Notes: generated by a model not told the origin, from the letters alone. DNA of 64,000 bases from Actinacidiphila sp. DG2A-62 (GCF_035825295.1 NZ_JAYMGI010000002.1:496001-560000); one strand, 5' to 3'; counted from the first letter of the stretch, positions 34,067 through 43,330 are shown. Made by a program: numbers and translations.

Positions 34067-35488
34067 ATGGGTGACATGAGCGACGTGAACGAGGCGAAGG
34101 ACGGCGCCGCGGCCGGCGGGCCGGCGACCCCGGGGCGGCCGGAGGCGGAGAGCGGGGCCGCGGGGCCGGAGAGGTCCGGCGGCTCCCGCGGCTCCGGTGA
34201 CGCGGACGGCTCCGGCGCAACCCCCCGTGAGGCGCAGGTCCTGGTGGTGGGCGCGGGCCCCGCGGGGTCGAGCGCGGCCTATCACCTCGCGCGCGCCGGG
34301 GTGGACGTCCTGGTGCTGGAGAAGGACGAGTTCCCGCGCGAGAAGGTGTGCGGGGATGGCCTGACGCCGCGCGCGGTGCACCAGTTGCAGCGGATGGGCG
34401 TCGACGTCACCGGCGAGGGCTGGCACCGCTCGCGCGGCATGCGCTGGATCTGCGACGGCCACGAGGTGCTCATCGACTGGCCGGGGCTGACCCGTTTCCC
34501 CGACTTCGGGCTGACCCGCACCCGCCACGACTTCGACGAGATCCTGGTCCGACACGCCGAGGCGGCCGGCGCCCGTCTGGAGACCGGCGTGAAGGTCACC
34601 GCCCCGCTGACCGACCGCGCCGGGCGGGTGGTCGGCGTCCGGGCGGTGCCGCGCCGCGGCGGCGAGCCGGTCGAGTACCGCGCGCCGCTGGTGATCGCCG
34701 CCGACGGCGCCTCCGCGCGGCTGGCCGTCGCCCTCGGCGCGCACCGCGACAAGGCCCGGCCGATGGCTACCGCCGTGCGCCGCTACTACCGCAGTCCCGA
34801 GCGCTCCCAGGAGGACTACCTGGAGCTGTGGGCGGACCTGCGCCACCCGTCCACCGGGCGCCATCTGCCCGGCTACGGCTGGATCTTCCCGCTCGGCGAC
34901 GGCCGGGTGAACGTCGGCCTCGGGATGCTCACCCGGCACCGCGACCGCTCCCCCGACCTGCGGGCGACGCTCGACGCGTGGCTCGCGCGCACCCCGCGGG
35001 CCTGGGGTCTGGACGCCGAGGGCGCGGACGGGCCGGTGCGCAGCGCGGCGCTGCCGATGGGCCTCAACCGCCGTCCCCAGTACGGCCGCGGGCTGCTGCT
35101 GGTGGGCGACAGCGCGGGTGCGATCAGCCCGTGGAACGGCGAGGGCATCTGCCAGGCGATGGAGTCCGGCGAGGCGGCGGCCGAGGCCGCCGCGGTGGCG
35201 CTGACCCGCCCGGCCGGCCCGGCCCGCGAGCGCGCCCTGCAGAACTACCCGGCCGAGCTGAACCGGCGCTGGGGCCGCTACTACCGGCTGGGGAACGCCG
35301 CGGCCACGTATGTGCTGAGCAGGGCCGGGTTCCAGCCGCTGCTCAGCCGGATCATCGACCGCCCGGCGCTGGTCGGCGGCATGGCCAGGCTGCTGACGAA
35401 CCTCACCGACGACCCGTCGCGCGACGCGGTCGACCACGTCCTCAACACGCTGGTGCGCCTCACCCCTGCGCCGACCGGCACCAGGTGA
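34067..35488 (+). CDS. Geranylgeranyl reductase-family flavoprotein
   Basis: A 473-residue FAD-dependent oxidoreductase. A 50-residue disordered N-terminus is followed by the FAD motif VLVVGAGPAGSSAAYHLARAG and the family signature EFPREKVCGDGLTPRAVHQL. GLLLVGDSAGAISPWNGEGICQAMESG is the second FAD-binding block (GD motif). Homologs saturate isoprenoid side chains of menaquinone or lipids; in actinomycetes such genes often lie near nuo or menaquinone genes, but not here. ATG at 34067 is used; ATG at 34076 is possible. Confidence 0.93.
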   Translation: MGDMSDVNEAKDGAAAGGPATPGRPEAESGAAGPERSGGSRGSGDADGSGATPREAQVLVVGAGPAGSSAAYHLARAGVDVLVLEKDEFPREKVCGDGLTPRAVHQLQRMGVDVTGEGWHRSRGMRWICDGHEVLIDWPGLTRFPDFGLTRTRHDFDEILVRHAEAAGARLETGVKVTAPLTDRAGRVVGVRAVPRRGGEPVEYRAPLVIAADGASARLAVALGAHRDKARPMATAVRRYYRSPERSQEDYLELWADLRHPSTGRHLPGYGWIFPLGDGRVNVGLGMLTRHRDRSPDLRATLDAWLARTPRAWGLDAEGADGPVRSAALPMGLNRRPQYGRGLLLVGDSAGAISPWNGEGICQAMESGEAAAEAAAVALTRPAGPARERALQNYPAELNRRWGRYYRLGNAAATYVLSRAGFQPLLSRIIDRPALVGGMARLLTNLTDDPSRDAVDHVLNTLVRLTPAPTGTR

Positions 35489-35527
35489 GGGCGGCGGCCC
35501 ACACGGCGGTTCGCGCGGGGGACACGG

Positions 35528-35550
35528 AGGACTGACGTGACGTCAGTCCT
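35528..35550. terminator. Bidirectional terminator between GGR and P450 genes
   Basis: A perfect 10-bp stem AGGACTGACG/CGTCAGTCCT with a 3-base loop lies between the convergent stops. Confidence 0.75.
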
Positions 35551-35577
35551 GTTCCCGTGCGCGGCGGAGCGCCCCGC

Positions 35578-36720
35578 TCACCCGTCCCACCGCACCGCCA
35601 GCGTCGGCGGTTTGCGGAAGACGAGGCCGCGCGGGGCGCTCGGGCGGTCCGGGTCGAGACGCAGCCCCGGCAGCCGCTCGAAGCAGGCGCGCAGCGCGGT
35701 GCGGGCCTCCAGCCGGGCCAGGTGCGCGCCGACGCAGTAGTGCGGCCCGTGCGCGAACGCCAACTGCAGCCGTACGTTGGGGCGTTCGACGTCGAAGCGG
35801 TCCGGGTCCGGGAAGACGTCCGGGTCGCGGTTGGCGCCGGCCAGCGAGACCGTGACGAGGTCGCCCGCGCGGACGCGCGCTCCGGCCAGCTCGACGTCCC
35901 GGGTGGCGTAGCGGTCGACCACCGCGGCCCCGGGCTCCAGGCGCAGCGACTCCTCGATCGCGGCGTCCAGGAGGTCCGGGTCGGCGGACAGCCGCGGCAC
36001 GAGGCCGGGTTCGCCGAGGACGTGCAGCGCCGCGTTGGCGATCATCGCCTCGGTGGTCTCGATGCCGCCGAAGAGCAGCACGGCGGCGTTGGAGGCCAGT
36101 TCGGCCCGGTCGAGGCGCCCGTCGGCGGCGGCGCGGGCGAGCAGCGAGCCGTTCGCGCCGGCGTCGAGCGTGCCGGCGACGGCGTCGCGCAGCGCCCGGT
36201 ACGCCGCGGGTCCCTCGGTCCCCGCCGCCTCGCCGTGGGTCAGCAGGTCCACGGCCCGCACGATCGCGTCGTACCAGGCCAGGACGGTGGTCACGGGGAT
36301 GTCGGCCAGCCCGAGCACCTCGGCCATGACGGCAGCGGCGAGCGGGCCCGCGAAGTTCCGGCGCAGTTCGGCCGCGCCCCGCGGCGCGAGGGCGTCGATC
36401 AGCCGGTCCGCCTCGCGCCGGACGGCGTCGCCGAGCGCCGCGTGCACCACCCGCGGCCGGAAGGGCTCGACGAACGGGTCGCGGTGTCGGGCGTGTTCGG
36501 GGCCGTCCAGCGAGAGCATGCTCGGGCCGACCACCTGGGCGGTGGTGAACCGGGGGTCGTCCACGGTGAAGGTGGCGGCGTCGCGCATCACCTCGACGGC
36601 GAGCGCCCGCCCGGTGACCAGCCACCCGCCGAGCGCGTCCACCCACACCACGGGCGCCTGGGCGCGCAGCCGGGCCAGGTGCGGATGGGGATCGTCGGCG
36701 AGCTGGGCGAGCGTGACCAT
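35578..36720 (-). CDS. Cytochrome P450
   Basis: A 380-residue P450. The I-helix is LLFGGIETTEAM, where Glu-Thr-Thr replaces the usual [AG]GxDT. The K-helix ExxR is EESLRLEPG, and the heme loop FAHGPHYCVGAHLAR carries the Cys ligand. Length and sequence fit bacterial class I P450s that hydroxylate small molecules. No ferredoxin gene is adjacent. It is divergent from a TetR gene 119 bases away, followed by an SDR; the three may form one detoxification or tailoring unit. Confidence 0.94.
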   Translation of the reverse strand: MVTLAQLADDPHPHLARLRAQAPVVWVDALGGWLVTGRALAVEVMRDAATFTVDDPRFTTAQVVGPSMLSLDGPEHARHRDPFVEPFRPRVVHAALGDAVRREADRLIDALAPRGAAELRRNFAGPLAAAVMAEVLGLADIPVTTVLAWYDAIVRAVDLLTHGEAAGTEGPAAYRALRDAVAGTLDAGANGSLLARAAADGRLDRAELASNAAVLLFGGIETTEAMIANAALHVLGEPGLVPRLSADPDLLDAAIEESLRLEPGAAVVDRYATRDVELAGARVRAGDLVTVSLAGANRDPDVFPDPDRFDVERPNVRLQLAFAHGPHYCVGAHLARLEARTALRACFERLPGLRLDPDRPSAPRGLVFRKPPTLAVRWDG

Positions 36721-36839
36721 GGGCCGAGCCTAAGCCGCGGGCCGACCCGGTCGGCCGGCGGGTGCCGGGTCGCCGCGGAGAGCCGGAGACGGGCGCCGCC
36801 GTACTTGACTGACTGGCCACTCTCTTACATGCTGGAGCC

Positions 36840-37406
36840 ATGCCACGACCGAAGAGCAGCGACAGGCGGGCCGCGATCATGTCCGCCGCCACGCGCGTCA
36901 TCGCCGCACAGGGGCTCGGCGCGGCGACGGCGACCATCGCCAGGGAGGCCGGCGTCTCCAACGGCTCGCTGTTCACCTACTTCGACACCAAGGCCGACCT
37001 GCTCAACCACCTCTACCTGGAGCTGAAGACGGAGATGGGCGCGGCGGCCGTCGGCGGGATGCCGGCAGGCGCAGCCGCGCGCGAGCAGCTGCGTCACATG
37101 TGGTCGGGCTGGCTGGCATGGGCCGCCGGTCACCCCGAGAAACGCCGCGCGCTGGCGCAGTTGCAGGTCTCGGACGAGATCTCGGAGGCCACCCACCAGG
37201 CAGCGGCCCGCGCGATGAAGGGCGTCGCCGAGATCATGGAGGGCATCCGCGCGCAAGGGGCGATGCGCGACGCCCCGCTGATGCTCGTCAGCAGCCTGAT
37301 GAACGCCCTCGCCGACGCCACGATCGACTTCGTCGCCGCGGACCCCGATCACGCGGAGGCGCACGGCCGGGCCGGCTTCGAGGCGCTCTGGCGCATGGTC
37401 GGCTGA
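36840..37406 (+). CDS. TetR-family transcriptional regulator
   Basis: A 188-residue TetR protein. The N-terminal HTH reads ATIAREAGVSNGSLFTYFDTKADLLNHLY. The ligand-binding half contains LAWAAGHPEKRRALAQLQVSDEIS, as in multidrug-type TetR proteins. ATG at 36840 follows CTGGAG closely. A TGACTGA half-site lies at 36806-36812 upstream, and a full TGACTGATCAGTCA palindrome precedes the SDR gene. It probably represses itself and the SDR. Confidence 0.92.
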   Translation: MPRPKSSDRRAAIMSAATRVIAAQGLGAATATIAREAGVSNGSLFTYFDTKADLLNHLYLELKTEMGAAAVGGMPAGAAAREQLRHMWSGWLAWAAGHPEKRRALAQLQVSDEISEATHQAAARAMKGVAEIMEGIRAQGAMRDAPLMLVSSLMNALADATIDFVAADPDHAEAHGRAGFEALWRMVG

Positions 37407-37493
37407 CCCGCGACCACGGCGGCATCCCCACCCCCGTCCCGTTTTCCGCTTTCCGCGCCGCCCGCCCGGCACGCGGGGACGCGCACCCATAAA

Positions 37494-37507
37494 TGACTGA
37501 TCAGTCA
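37494..37507 (+). promoter_or_regulatory. TetR operator candidate TGACTGATCAGTCA
   Basis: A perfect 14-bp palindrome lies 18 bases before the SDR start, next to the tetR gene. The same TGACTGA half-site occurs upstream of tetR itself. Confidence 0.65.
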
Positions 37508-37525
37508 GACACTCAAGGAGACCCC

Positions 37526-38500
37526 ATGTCCCCCACCGACGCCGACCGGCACCGCGGCGAGGACCGCCAGGGCCGCGAGGACCGCCAGGATCGCCAGGAC
37601 CGCGAGGACGCCTACGTCGTCACCGGGCCGACCTCCGGCTTCGGCCGCAGCACCGCGCTCGAACTGGCCCGGCACGGCACGCTCGTGCTGGTCGGCCGCG
37701 ACGCCGCCCGGCTGGACGGGACGCGCGCGGCCGTCGAAGGCCGCGGCGGTCGCGCGGTGACCGTGGTGTGCGACCTGGCCGAACCCGCGAGCGTGCGGCG
37801 CGCCGCCGCCGAGATCCTCGCACTGGGACTGCCGCTGGCCGGCCTGCTCAACAACGCGGGCGTCTTCCCGACCCGGCCCACCGCCAACTCCCTCGGCTGG
37901 GACACCGCGTTCGCGACCAACCACCTCGGCCCGTTCGCGCTGACCGAGGCGCTCGTACCGCACCTGCCCGACGGCGCGCGGGTCGTCTTCGTCTGCTCCG
38001 GCGTCGAGGACCCCGAGCGCAGGCCCGCGGTGGTGGCCGGCTTCCGCGGCGGCCGGTACGTGTCGGCCGAGGCGAGCGCGCGCGGCGAGTGGGCGCCGGG
38101 CGGCTCCAGGCTGGCCGGCGGGGACGCCTACGCCACCTCCAAGCAGTGCAACCTCGCGACCGTCCTGGCGTTCGCCCGCGAGACGCCGCGGCTGCGGTTC
38201 ACCGCCGTCGAGCCGGGCTTCAGCCCGGCCACCGGCCTCGGCCGCGACAGCGGCCTGTTCCTGCGCCTGCTCGGGAAGTACGCGCTGGCCCCGCTGGCGC
38301 CGTACGTGAAGTACTGGAGCACGCCCAAGCGGGCCGGGCGGGTGATCGCCGGCCTGCTCACCGACGGCTCGGCCCGCAGCGGCGTCTACTACGACGAGAA
38401 GGGGCGGCCGATGCGGGGCTCCGCGCTGGTGCACGAGCCGGAGTTCCAGGACCGGGTGGTCGCCGAGACCCGTGCCCTGTTGGCCGGGGTCCCCGCCTGA
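37526..38500 (+). CDS. Short-chain dehydrogenase/reductase
   Basis: A 324-residue SDR. The nucleotide-binding motif is TGPTSGFG, followed by LLNNAGV (NNAG) and catalytic Tyr/Lys in DAYATSKQCN. An extra region before the catalytic Tyr and a C-terminal loop (YVKYWSTPKRAG) suggest a retinol-dehydrogenase-like subgroup. ATG at 37526 is chosen because AAGGAG lies 7 bases upstream; the earlier ATG at 37493 overlaps the TetR palindrome. The N-terminal 25 residues are charged with an Arg-Gln-Asp repeat (EDRQGREDRQDRQDRED). Confidence 0.92.
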   Translation: MSPTDADRHRGEDRQGREDRQDRQDREDAYVVTGPTSGFGRSTALELARHGTLVLVGRDAARLDGTRAAVEGRGGRAVTVVCDLAEPASVRRAAAEILALGLPLAGLLNNAGVFPTRPTANSLGWDTAFATNHLGPFALTEALVPHLPDGARVVFVCSGVEDPERRPAVVAGFRGGRYVSAEASARGEWAPGGSRLAGGDAYATSKQCNLATVLAFARETPRLRFTAVEPGFSPATGLGRDSGLFLRLLGKYALAPLAPYVKYWSTPKRAGRVIAGLLTDGSARSGVYYDEKGRPMRGSALVHEPEFQDRVVAETRALLAGVPA

Positions 38501-38507
38501 CCCCCGC

Positions 38508-39776
38508 TCACTGCTCGCGCGCGATCCACGCGGTGCCGCCCAGTGGGTAGTCGTAGCCGGGACGGCCGACGTCGGCGCTGGTGCGGAACGGCCTGCCGGC
38601 GTCGTCGATGTGGACGGTGCCGTGCCGGCCGTCGCTCGACCAGTCCAGCGACAGGTCCCAGCGGACGTCGTGCGCCTTGGTGTGGGCGGTGACGTAGAAG
38701 ACCTCGGGGTCGGGCTCGCTGACCTTGTACGGGAAGGCGCGCTGCCCGCCCCGCAGGGCGACCATGGGACTGCCGGCGTCCAGGTCGACGTCGAACGACG
38801 CGGACTCGACGCCGCCGCCGCAGCCCACCCCCATCGCGTAGTCGTTCCACGCCAGCGGCGCGCCGCGGGACACGACACGCACGTGCAGCGCCTCCAGGAC
38901 GACCGTCTTCGCGCCGGTGCCCTGGACGGTGAGCGCGACGCGCTGCTCGTCCGAGGAGACCGCGCGGTACGCGGCGGCCCAGCGCGGCGCGTCCTGCTCG
39001 CTCGCCGGCGGCCCCACCCGCGTCGGCCCGCGGTCGACCAGGAAGTGCTGGCTGCACGGGTCGTCGTAGACGTACGGGCGGGCGCGGGCGGTGAACGGCG
39101 CGGCCGGGTCGCTGTCGGACGACGACGAGGGGCGCGCGACCAGCGCCACCGCGGCCAGGGCGGCGATCGCCGCGGCCGAGGCGATGAGGGCGGTGCGGCG
39201 CCGGCGGGGCCGACGGGGCCGCGCGGGGGCGGAAAACCCGGGTGCCGGGTGGTGCGGGGAGACCGAGGAAGCCGAAGAGGCCGGGGAAGCCGGGGAAGCC
39301 GGGGTCTCGGCGGCGGGCGGGTGGTCGCCGGCGGCGTCCCGGGAGCCGTGGGAGCCCCCCGCGTCCCGCACCGCCCCCGTGTCCGTCGCGTCCGTCGCGT
39401 CCGTCGCATCCAGTGCGTCGGCCGCGCCCGCCACGGGCGGCGCCGATCGCACGCCGGACGCACCCGGTGCCCCGGCCCCGGGCGCCTGGGGAGCGGCCCT
39501 GTCCGCCTCCTTGGTGCCGCGCGCGGCGTCCGCCAGCACCCAGCGCCGGTGGAGTTCGACGAGTTCCTCCGGGGTCGCCCGGCACGCGCGGGCGAAGCGC
39601 TCCACCGGCGCGTAGTCGGCCGGCACCGCGACGCCGCTGCAGTAACGGTGCAGCGTCGAGGTGCTGGTGTGCAGCCGCTTGGACAGCGCGCCGTAGCTCA
39701 GCCCCGAGCGGTCCTTGAGCTCCCGCAGCAACGCCGCGAAATCCCCCGCCCGCCCGGTCCCCGCTGCCCCCTCCAC
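38508..39776 (-). CDS. Membrane-anchored HTH protein with extracellular domain
   Basis: A 422-residue one-chain sensor-like protein. Residues 10-65 form an XRE-like HTH (LSYGALSKRLHTSTSTLHRYCSG). A long Ala/Pro/Thr/Asp linker follows, an Arg cluster then a single TM segment at about 195-214. The extracellular domain of about 200 residues starts at YVYDDPCSQHFLVDRGP and includes paired Cys. This HTH-TM-extracellular layout is common in actinomycetes, but its signal is unknown. GTG at 39776 follows AAGGAGG. It is divergent from a DUF4232 lipoprotein, a plausible target or partner. Confidence 0.88.
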   Translation of the reverse strand: MEGAAGTGRAGDFAALLRELKDRSGLSYGALSKRLHTSTSTLHRYCSGVAVPADYAPVERFARACRATPEELVELHRRWVLADAARGTKEADRAAPQAPGAGAPGASGVRSAPPVAGAADALDATDATDATDTGAVRDAGGSHGSRDAAGDHPPAAETPASPASPASSASSVSPHHPAPGFSAPARPRRPRRRRTALIASAAAIAALAAVALVARPSSSSDSDPAAPFTARARPYVYDDPCSQHFLVDRGPTRVGPPASEQDAPRWAAAYRAVSSDEQRVALTVQGTGAKTVVLEALHVRVVSRGAPLAWNDYAMGVGCGGGVESASFDVDLDAGSPMVALRGGQRAFPYKVSEPDPEVFYVTAHTKAHDVRWDLSLDWSSDGRHGTVHIDDAGRPFRTSADVGRPGYDYPLGGTAWIAREQ

Positions 39777-39975
39777 CCGTTCCTCCTTCCCACCGCGATG
39801 ACGCGGCGTCCCGTTCCGGCGTTCCAGGCGCTCAGCGTTCCCCCTGGTCGCAGGGGGTTTCGCCGTTCCGGCGTCCCGACCTTGCAGTCCGGCCTGGCGG
39901 CCGGGACGCAGCACCCCACAAGCTCAGGTCATCCAAGCACCTCACGCACCACGACCGTGAAAGAGGCCCGGCCCC

Positions 39976-40803
39976 ATGTCCCGTATGTCCCGCCCGCACC
40001 GCGTCCCCGACACCCGCGGACTGCCCCGCGACCGCGGCGCGCGGGTCCGCGTCGCCGTCGGCGGCGCGGCGACCGCCATCCTCGCCGCGCTGTGCCTGAC
40101 CGCCTGCGGGGACGGCGGCGACTCCGCGAAGGCGTCGCCGGGCAGCTCCCCCGCCGCGTCGCCCTCCGCGAGCGCCACCGGCACGCCGTCCGCCCCCGCG
40201 GACTCCCCGTCCTCCTCCGCGTCCTCCTCCGGGTCCGGGACGGCCGGCGGGACCGCCGGGACCACCACCGCGCGCCCGGCCGCGTCCACCGGCTCCGTCT
40301 CCGGCAAGGGCAGCGGCACCACGGCCGGCCGCACCGGCACGTCCCCCGCGACCGGCGCCAGGTCGTCCTCCGGCAAGCCGGTCACCTGCGAGGGCTCCGT
40401 GACCCGCACGGTCGCCGCGCCGGTGGCCCGCCCGCTGAACCACCTGCTGCTCACCGTCACCAACACCGGCAGCAGGACCTGCTACCTCTACGGCTACCCG
40501 GCCCTGCAGTTCCCGGGCAGCCAGTCCGTGCCGCCGCCGGTCGAGGACTCCCAGCCGCAGGCCGTGGTCACGCTCGACCCGGGCGAGTCGGGCTACGCGT
40601 CGGTGCGGCTGTCCGCGGGGGACGGCAGCGGCACGCACGGACGTACCGAGCACTCCCTGACCGTGTACTTCAGCGGCAGGTCCGGCTCCGGCAGCGTCGG
40701 CGCGGGCGCTCGTCCCACGCTGCCCGCCAAGGGCGTCTACGTGGACGACTCCCTCACCACCACCTACTGGCAGCAGTACGCGGACGACGCGCTGAACTGG
40801 TGA
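39976..40803 (+). CDS. DUF4232 lipoprotein
   Basis: A 275-residue secreted lipoprotein with lipobox LTAC, a long Ser/Thr/Gly/Ala linker and a C-terminal DUF4232 domain. That domain starts at CEGSVTRTVAAPVARPLNHL and shows LTNTGSRTCYLYGYPAL-type Cys spacing and SLTVYF. Function is unknown; these are abundant extracellular beta-sandwich proteins in streptomycetes. It is divergent from the membrane-anchored HTH gene. Confidence 0.9.
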   Translation: MSRMSRPHRVPDTRGLPRDRGARVRVAVGGAATAILAALCLTACGDGGDSAKASPGSSPAASPSASATGTPSAPADSPSSSASSSGSGTAGGTAGTTTARPAASTGSVSGKGSGTTAGRTGTSPATGARSSSGKPVTCEGSVTRTVAAPVARPLNHLLLTVTNTGSRTCYLYGYPALQFPGSQSVPPPVEDSQPQAVVTLDPGESGYASVRLSAGDGSGTHGRTEHSLTVYFSGRSGSGSVGAGARPTLPAKGVYVDDSLTTTYWQQYADDALNW

Positions 40804-40920
40804 GCCGGCGCGGCCGGTCACGCGGCCGGCCGCCTCCCCGCGCGCACGCGAACGGGTACGCCGCCGCGCGGGAGACGTAGCCGCACATCCCCCGGGCGGA
40901 CCGCCGGCCCTCGGTTCCGG

Positions 40921-42390
40921 TCAGTGACCCTGGCCGTCGTTGCCCGCGAGGGCCTCCGGGGTCAGCGGGCTCATCGCCGTGACGTCGCGCGGCACCAGCT
41001 GGAAGCCCTGCCAGTGCATCGGCATCGGCGTCTGGTCCTCGTCGCGCGGGATGTGGTGGAAGCCGACGTTGACCCACATCACCGGGTGGGTGAGGGTCTC
41101 GCCGTTCGCCCACTTGTCGACGGACGTGCCGCGCCCGGCGCACGCGGGGTCGCTGTTGCCGCTGGCGAGCTGCTCGCAGGCCCGGTACTGGGTGACGTAC
41201 AGGTCCTTGGAGGTGTACGGGTGCGCGTCGTAGTGGTCGGAGTGCTGCTGGACCAGCTCCCACGAGCGCGGGTGCCCGTCGGCGTTCTTGCCGGCCGTGG
41301 AGACCACCCGCCACCAGCGGCGCAGCGCGGAGGTCGCGGCCAGCTCCCTGGTCACCGGGGTCTCGGTGGTCCGCAGGATCGCCGAACCGCCGCCCTGGCC
41401 GGTCTTCTGGGTGTCGTACTGCTCGACCCCGGCCCGGGACGACCCGTCGAGGTCGAAGTCCAGCCGCCAGAAGACGGAGTGGTAGTGGCTGGTGGCCCGG
41501 TCGTGGTCGCCCTTGCCGATCGGCCAGCCGGTGCCCTGGCCGCTGTAGTCGCTCGGCGAGAGGTCGCCGGTGGCGCCCTCCTTGGCGGTGATCGTGCCGT
41601 CGTCGGAGAAGTTCCACTGGGTGACGTACTCGTACCAGCCGAGCTGGGAGACGGAGAAGACGACCAGGTCGCTGCCCTGCGCGGTGTACTTCTTCGGGTT
41701 GCCGTCCGCGTCGTAGTCGTCGGCGCGGTAGGCGTAGCCGTGCGGCGCGGTGGTCACGCACAGTGCCTTGACATTGCGCTCCTGCTGGGGGACGTAGGCC
41801 GAGCTGATGGTGCCGCCGGGGCACTCGGAGGGGCCGATGTCGACGGCGGTGTTGCCGAAGCCGATGTCGGACAGGTCGTTGTACTCCACGGCGCCGGAGT
41901 CGTAGGGCACGTCGACCTGGGCGAGCGCCGCGGAGGCCAGCACGGGGATGGCCTTGCGCTCCTTCTTGGGCTGGTAGGCGACCTTCTCCAGGACCAGGCC
42001 CTTGGTCCCGCTGATCCGCCAGCACATGGTCCACTTGGTGCCGCTGGGCAGCGTCTTGGTGATCGGCCGGGCGGTGCCGCAGGTGCTCGCCGCGCCCGGC
42101 CGGGTCACGGTGGGCGCCGACGCGGTCGGCGCGGGCGCGGCGCCGGGGAACGCGGTCGGGCCGCTCGGTGCGGTCGTGGCGGGGCTGCTCGGGGTGGCCG
42201 GTGCGGTCGTGCTGCTCGCGGTGCTCGGGGTGCTCGGGGTGGCCGGAGCGGCGGACGCGGTGCCGCTCAGCGCTCCGGTGGCCAGCGCCGGCAGCAGCAG
42301 GAGCGCCGAGGCGGCGCCGAGCGCGTGGCGCCGGGCGCGCCGCGCGTCGGTCCGGGCGCCGGTGGCGGCGCCGGTGAGGGATGTGCGCAT
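40921..42390 (-). CDS. Copper amine oxidase-like secreted protein (catalytic domain)
   Basis: A 489-residue exported protein with a Thr/Pro/Ser-rich N-terminal region (about 45-100), then a copper amine oxidase fold. Landmarks are VPYDSGAVEYNDLSDIGFGNTAV, YEYVTQWNFSDDGTI (Tyr253 at the topaquinone position), HYH at 302-304 and GFHHIPRDED at 443-452 for the third copper ligand. The consensus Asn before the cofactor Tyr is replaced by Trp252 (WYEY instead of NYDY). The N2/N3 domains are absent from this chain but appear to be encoded by the next gene upstream. ATG at 42390 is used. Confidence 0.82.
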   Translation of the reverse strand: MRTSLTGAATGARTDARRARRHALGAASALLLLPALATGALSGTASAAPATPSTPSTASSTTAPATPSSPATTAPSGPTAFPGAAPAPTASAPTVTRPGAASTCGTARPITKTLPSGTKWTMCWRISGTKGLVLEKVAYQPKKERKAIPVLASAALAQVDVPYDSGAVEYNDLSDIGFGNTAVDIGPSECPGGTISSAYVPQQERNVKALCVTTAPHGYAYRADDYDADGNPKKYTAQGSDLVVFSVSQLGWYEYVTQWNFSDDGTITAKEGATGDLSPSDYSGQGTGWPIGKGDHDRATSHYHSVFWRLDFDLDGSSRAGVEQYDTQKTGQGGGSAILRTTETPVTRELAATSALRRWWRVVSTAGKNADGHPRSWELVQQHSDHYDAHPYTSKDLYVTQYRACEQLASGNSDPACAGRGTSVDKWANGETLTHPVMWVNVGFHHIPRDEDQTPMPMHWQGFQLVPRDVTAMSPLTPEALAGNDGQGH

Positions 42391-42484
42391 GGTCGTGGGG
42401 TTCTCCGCTTCGAAGTGGGTCGGGTGCTCGGGCGGCTCGCGCGACGCGGCGGGCCCGGCGGGTGCAGCCGGTGGGCGACCTGGC

Positions 42485-43330
42485 TCAGTCGACGCGGCCC
42501 ACGGTGTGGTCGCTGAGATCGATGACGTAGTCCGTCGTGTCGATCCAGGGGCCGTTCCTGACCTGGGTGAACAGCCGCACGCAGCGGTTGCGCCCGCACT
42601 TGTCGAGGCCGGGCGGCGCGGACTGCTCGTCGGTGTCGAACGACATGCCGCGCAGCCGGAGCTGGTCCGGCGAGGTGAGCGTCTGCCCCTTGGTCGCCGC
42701 GGTGAAGTCGGTGCGCAGGCCCTTGCCCAGCGGGTCCTTGATCAGCAGGGCGGCGGCCTGCCGGGTCTCGTCGGCGGACGGCGGCGGCTGCACCCCGGTC
42801 GCGGTGTCGGTGCGCTCCACCGCCCCGGTGGACAGGTCGACCGTCTGCTTCACCAGCCGGTCGTGCCCGTAGTCGTACGAGAGGATCTCGATGCGGCGCG
42901 GCGCGGTCGCCGAGGGGTCGGCCGGCTCGACGAGATCCGCGTCCAGGTACTCCGCGCCCGGTGTGCGCCGCACGGTGAGCGCGTGCAGCGCGGTGTCGTG
43001 CGACAGCGCGATCGCCCTGGCCCGGTCGACCTCCTGCTCGGTCAGCGGTCCGATGCCGGTCTGCGGTCCCTGCGGCGCGCCGTCCTGCGTGACGGCGCCG
43101 TGGCCGCCGCCCGGCCCGCCCGACTGCCCGCCGGACGCCGCGGCGGACGCGGACGCCGTGTCGCGGCGCGTGCTGTCGCCGTGTGCGGAGGCGCCCCTGG
43201 GCACTGTGACGGCGATCATCGCGGCGGTGGCCGCGACGGCTATCCCGGCGCCCCACAGCGCCCTCCTGACGGTGCGGCCCCCGGCTCCGGCGGGTCGCGC
43301 GGAGCGGTGGTCCTCCCCCTGCTCTGTCAC
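42485..43330 (-). CDS. Copper amine oxidase N-domain-like exported protein
   Basis: A 281-residue protein with an N-terminal signal anchor (RRALWGAGIAVAATAAMIAV), a Gly/Ser/Ala-rich linker and a domain starting GPLTEQEVDRARAIALSH. That opening is typical of N2 domains of copper amine oxidases (LT..E...A..I). GAEYLDADLVEPADPSATAPRRIEILSYDYG and VERTDTATGVQPPPSADE fit the N2/N3 strands. GTG at 43330 follows GGGGAG. The catalytic half follows after 94 bases, so a two-subunit oxidase is likely. Confidence 0.75.
   Translation of the reverse strand: MTEQGEDHRSARPAGAGGRTVRRALWGAGIAVAATAAMIAVTVPRGASAHGDSTRRDTASASAAASGGQSGGPGGGHGAVTQDGAPQGPQTGIGPLTEQEVDRARAIALSHDTALHALTVRRTPGAEYLDADLVEPADPSATAPRRIEILSYDYGHDRLVKQTVDLSTGAVERTDTATGVQPPPSADETRQAAALLIKDPLGKGLRTDFTAATKGQTLTSPDQLRLRGMSFDTDEQSAPPGLDKCGRNRCVRLFTQVRNGPWIDTTDYVIDLSDHTVGRVD

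Noticed and set aside
31943..35437. A 1164-residue minus-strand ORF opposite GH16 and the GGR gene
   Set aside because: It is antisense to two clear enzyme genes, low complexity, and lacks any domain.
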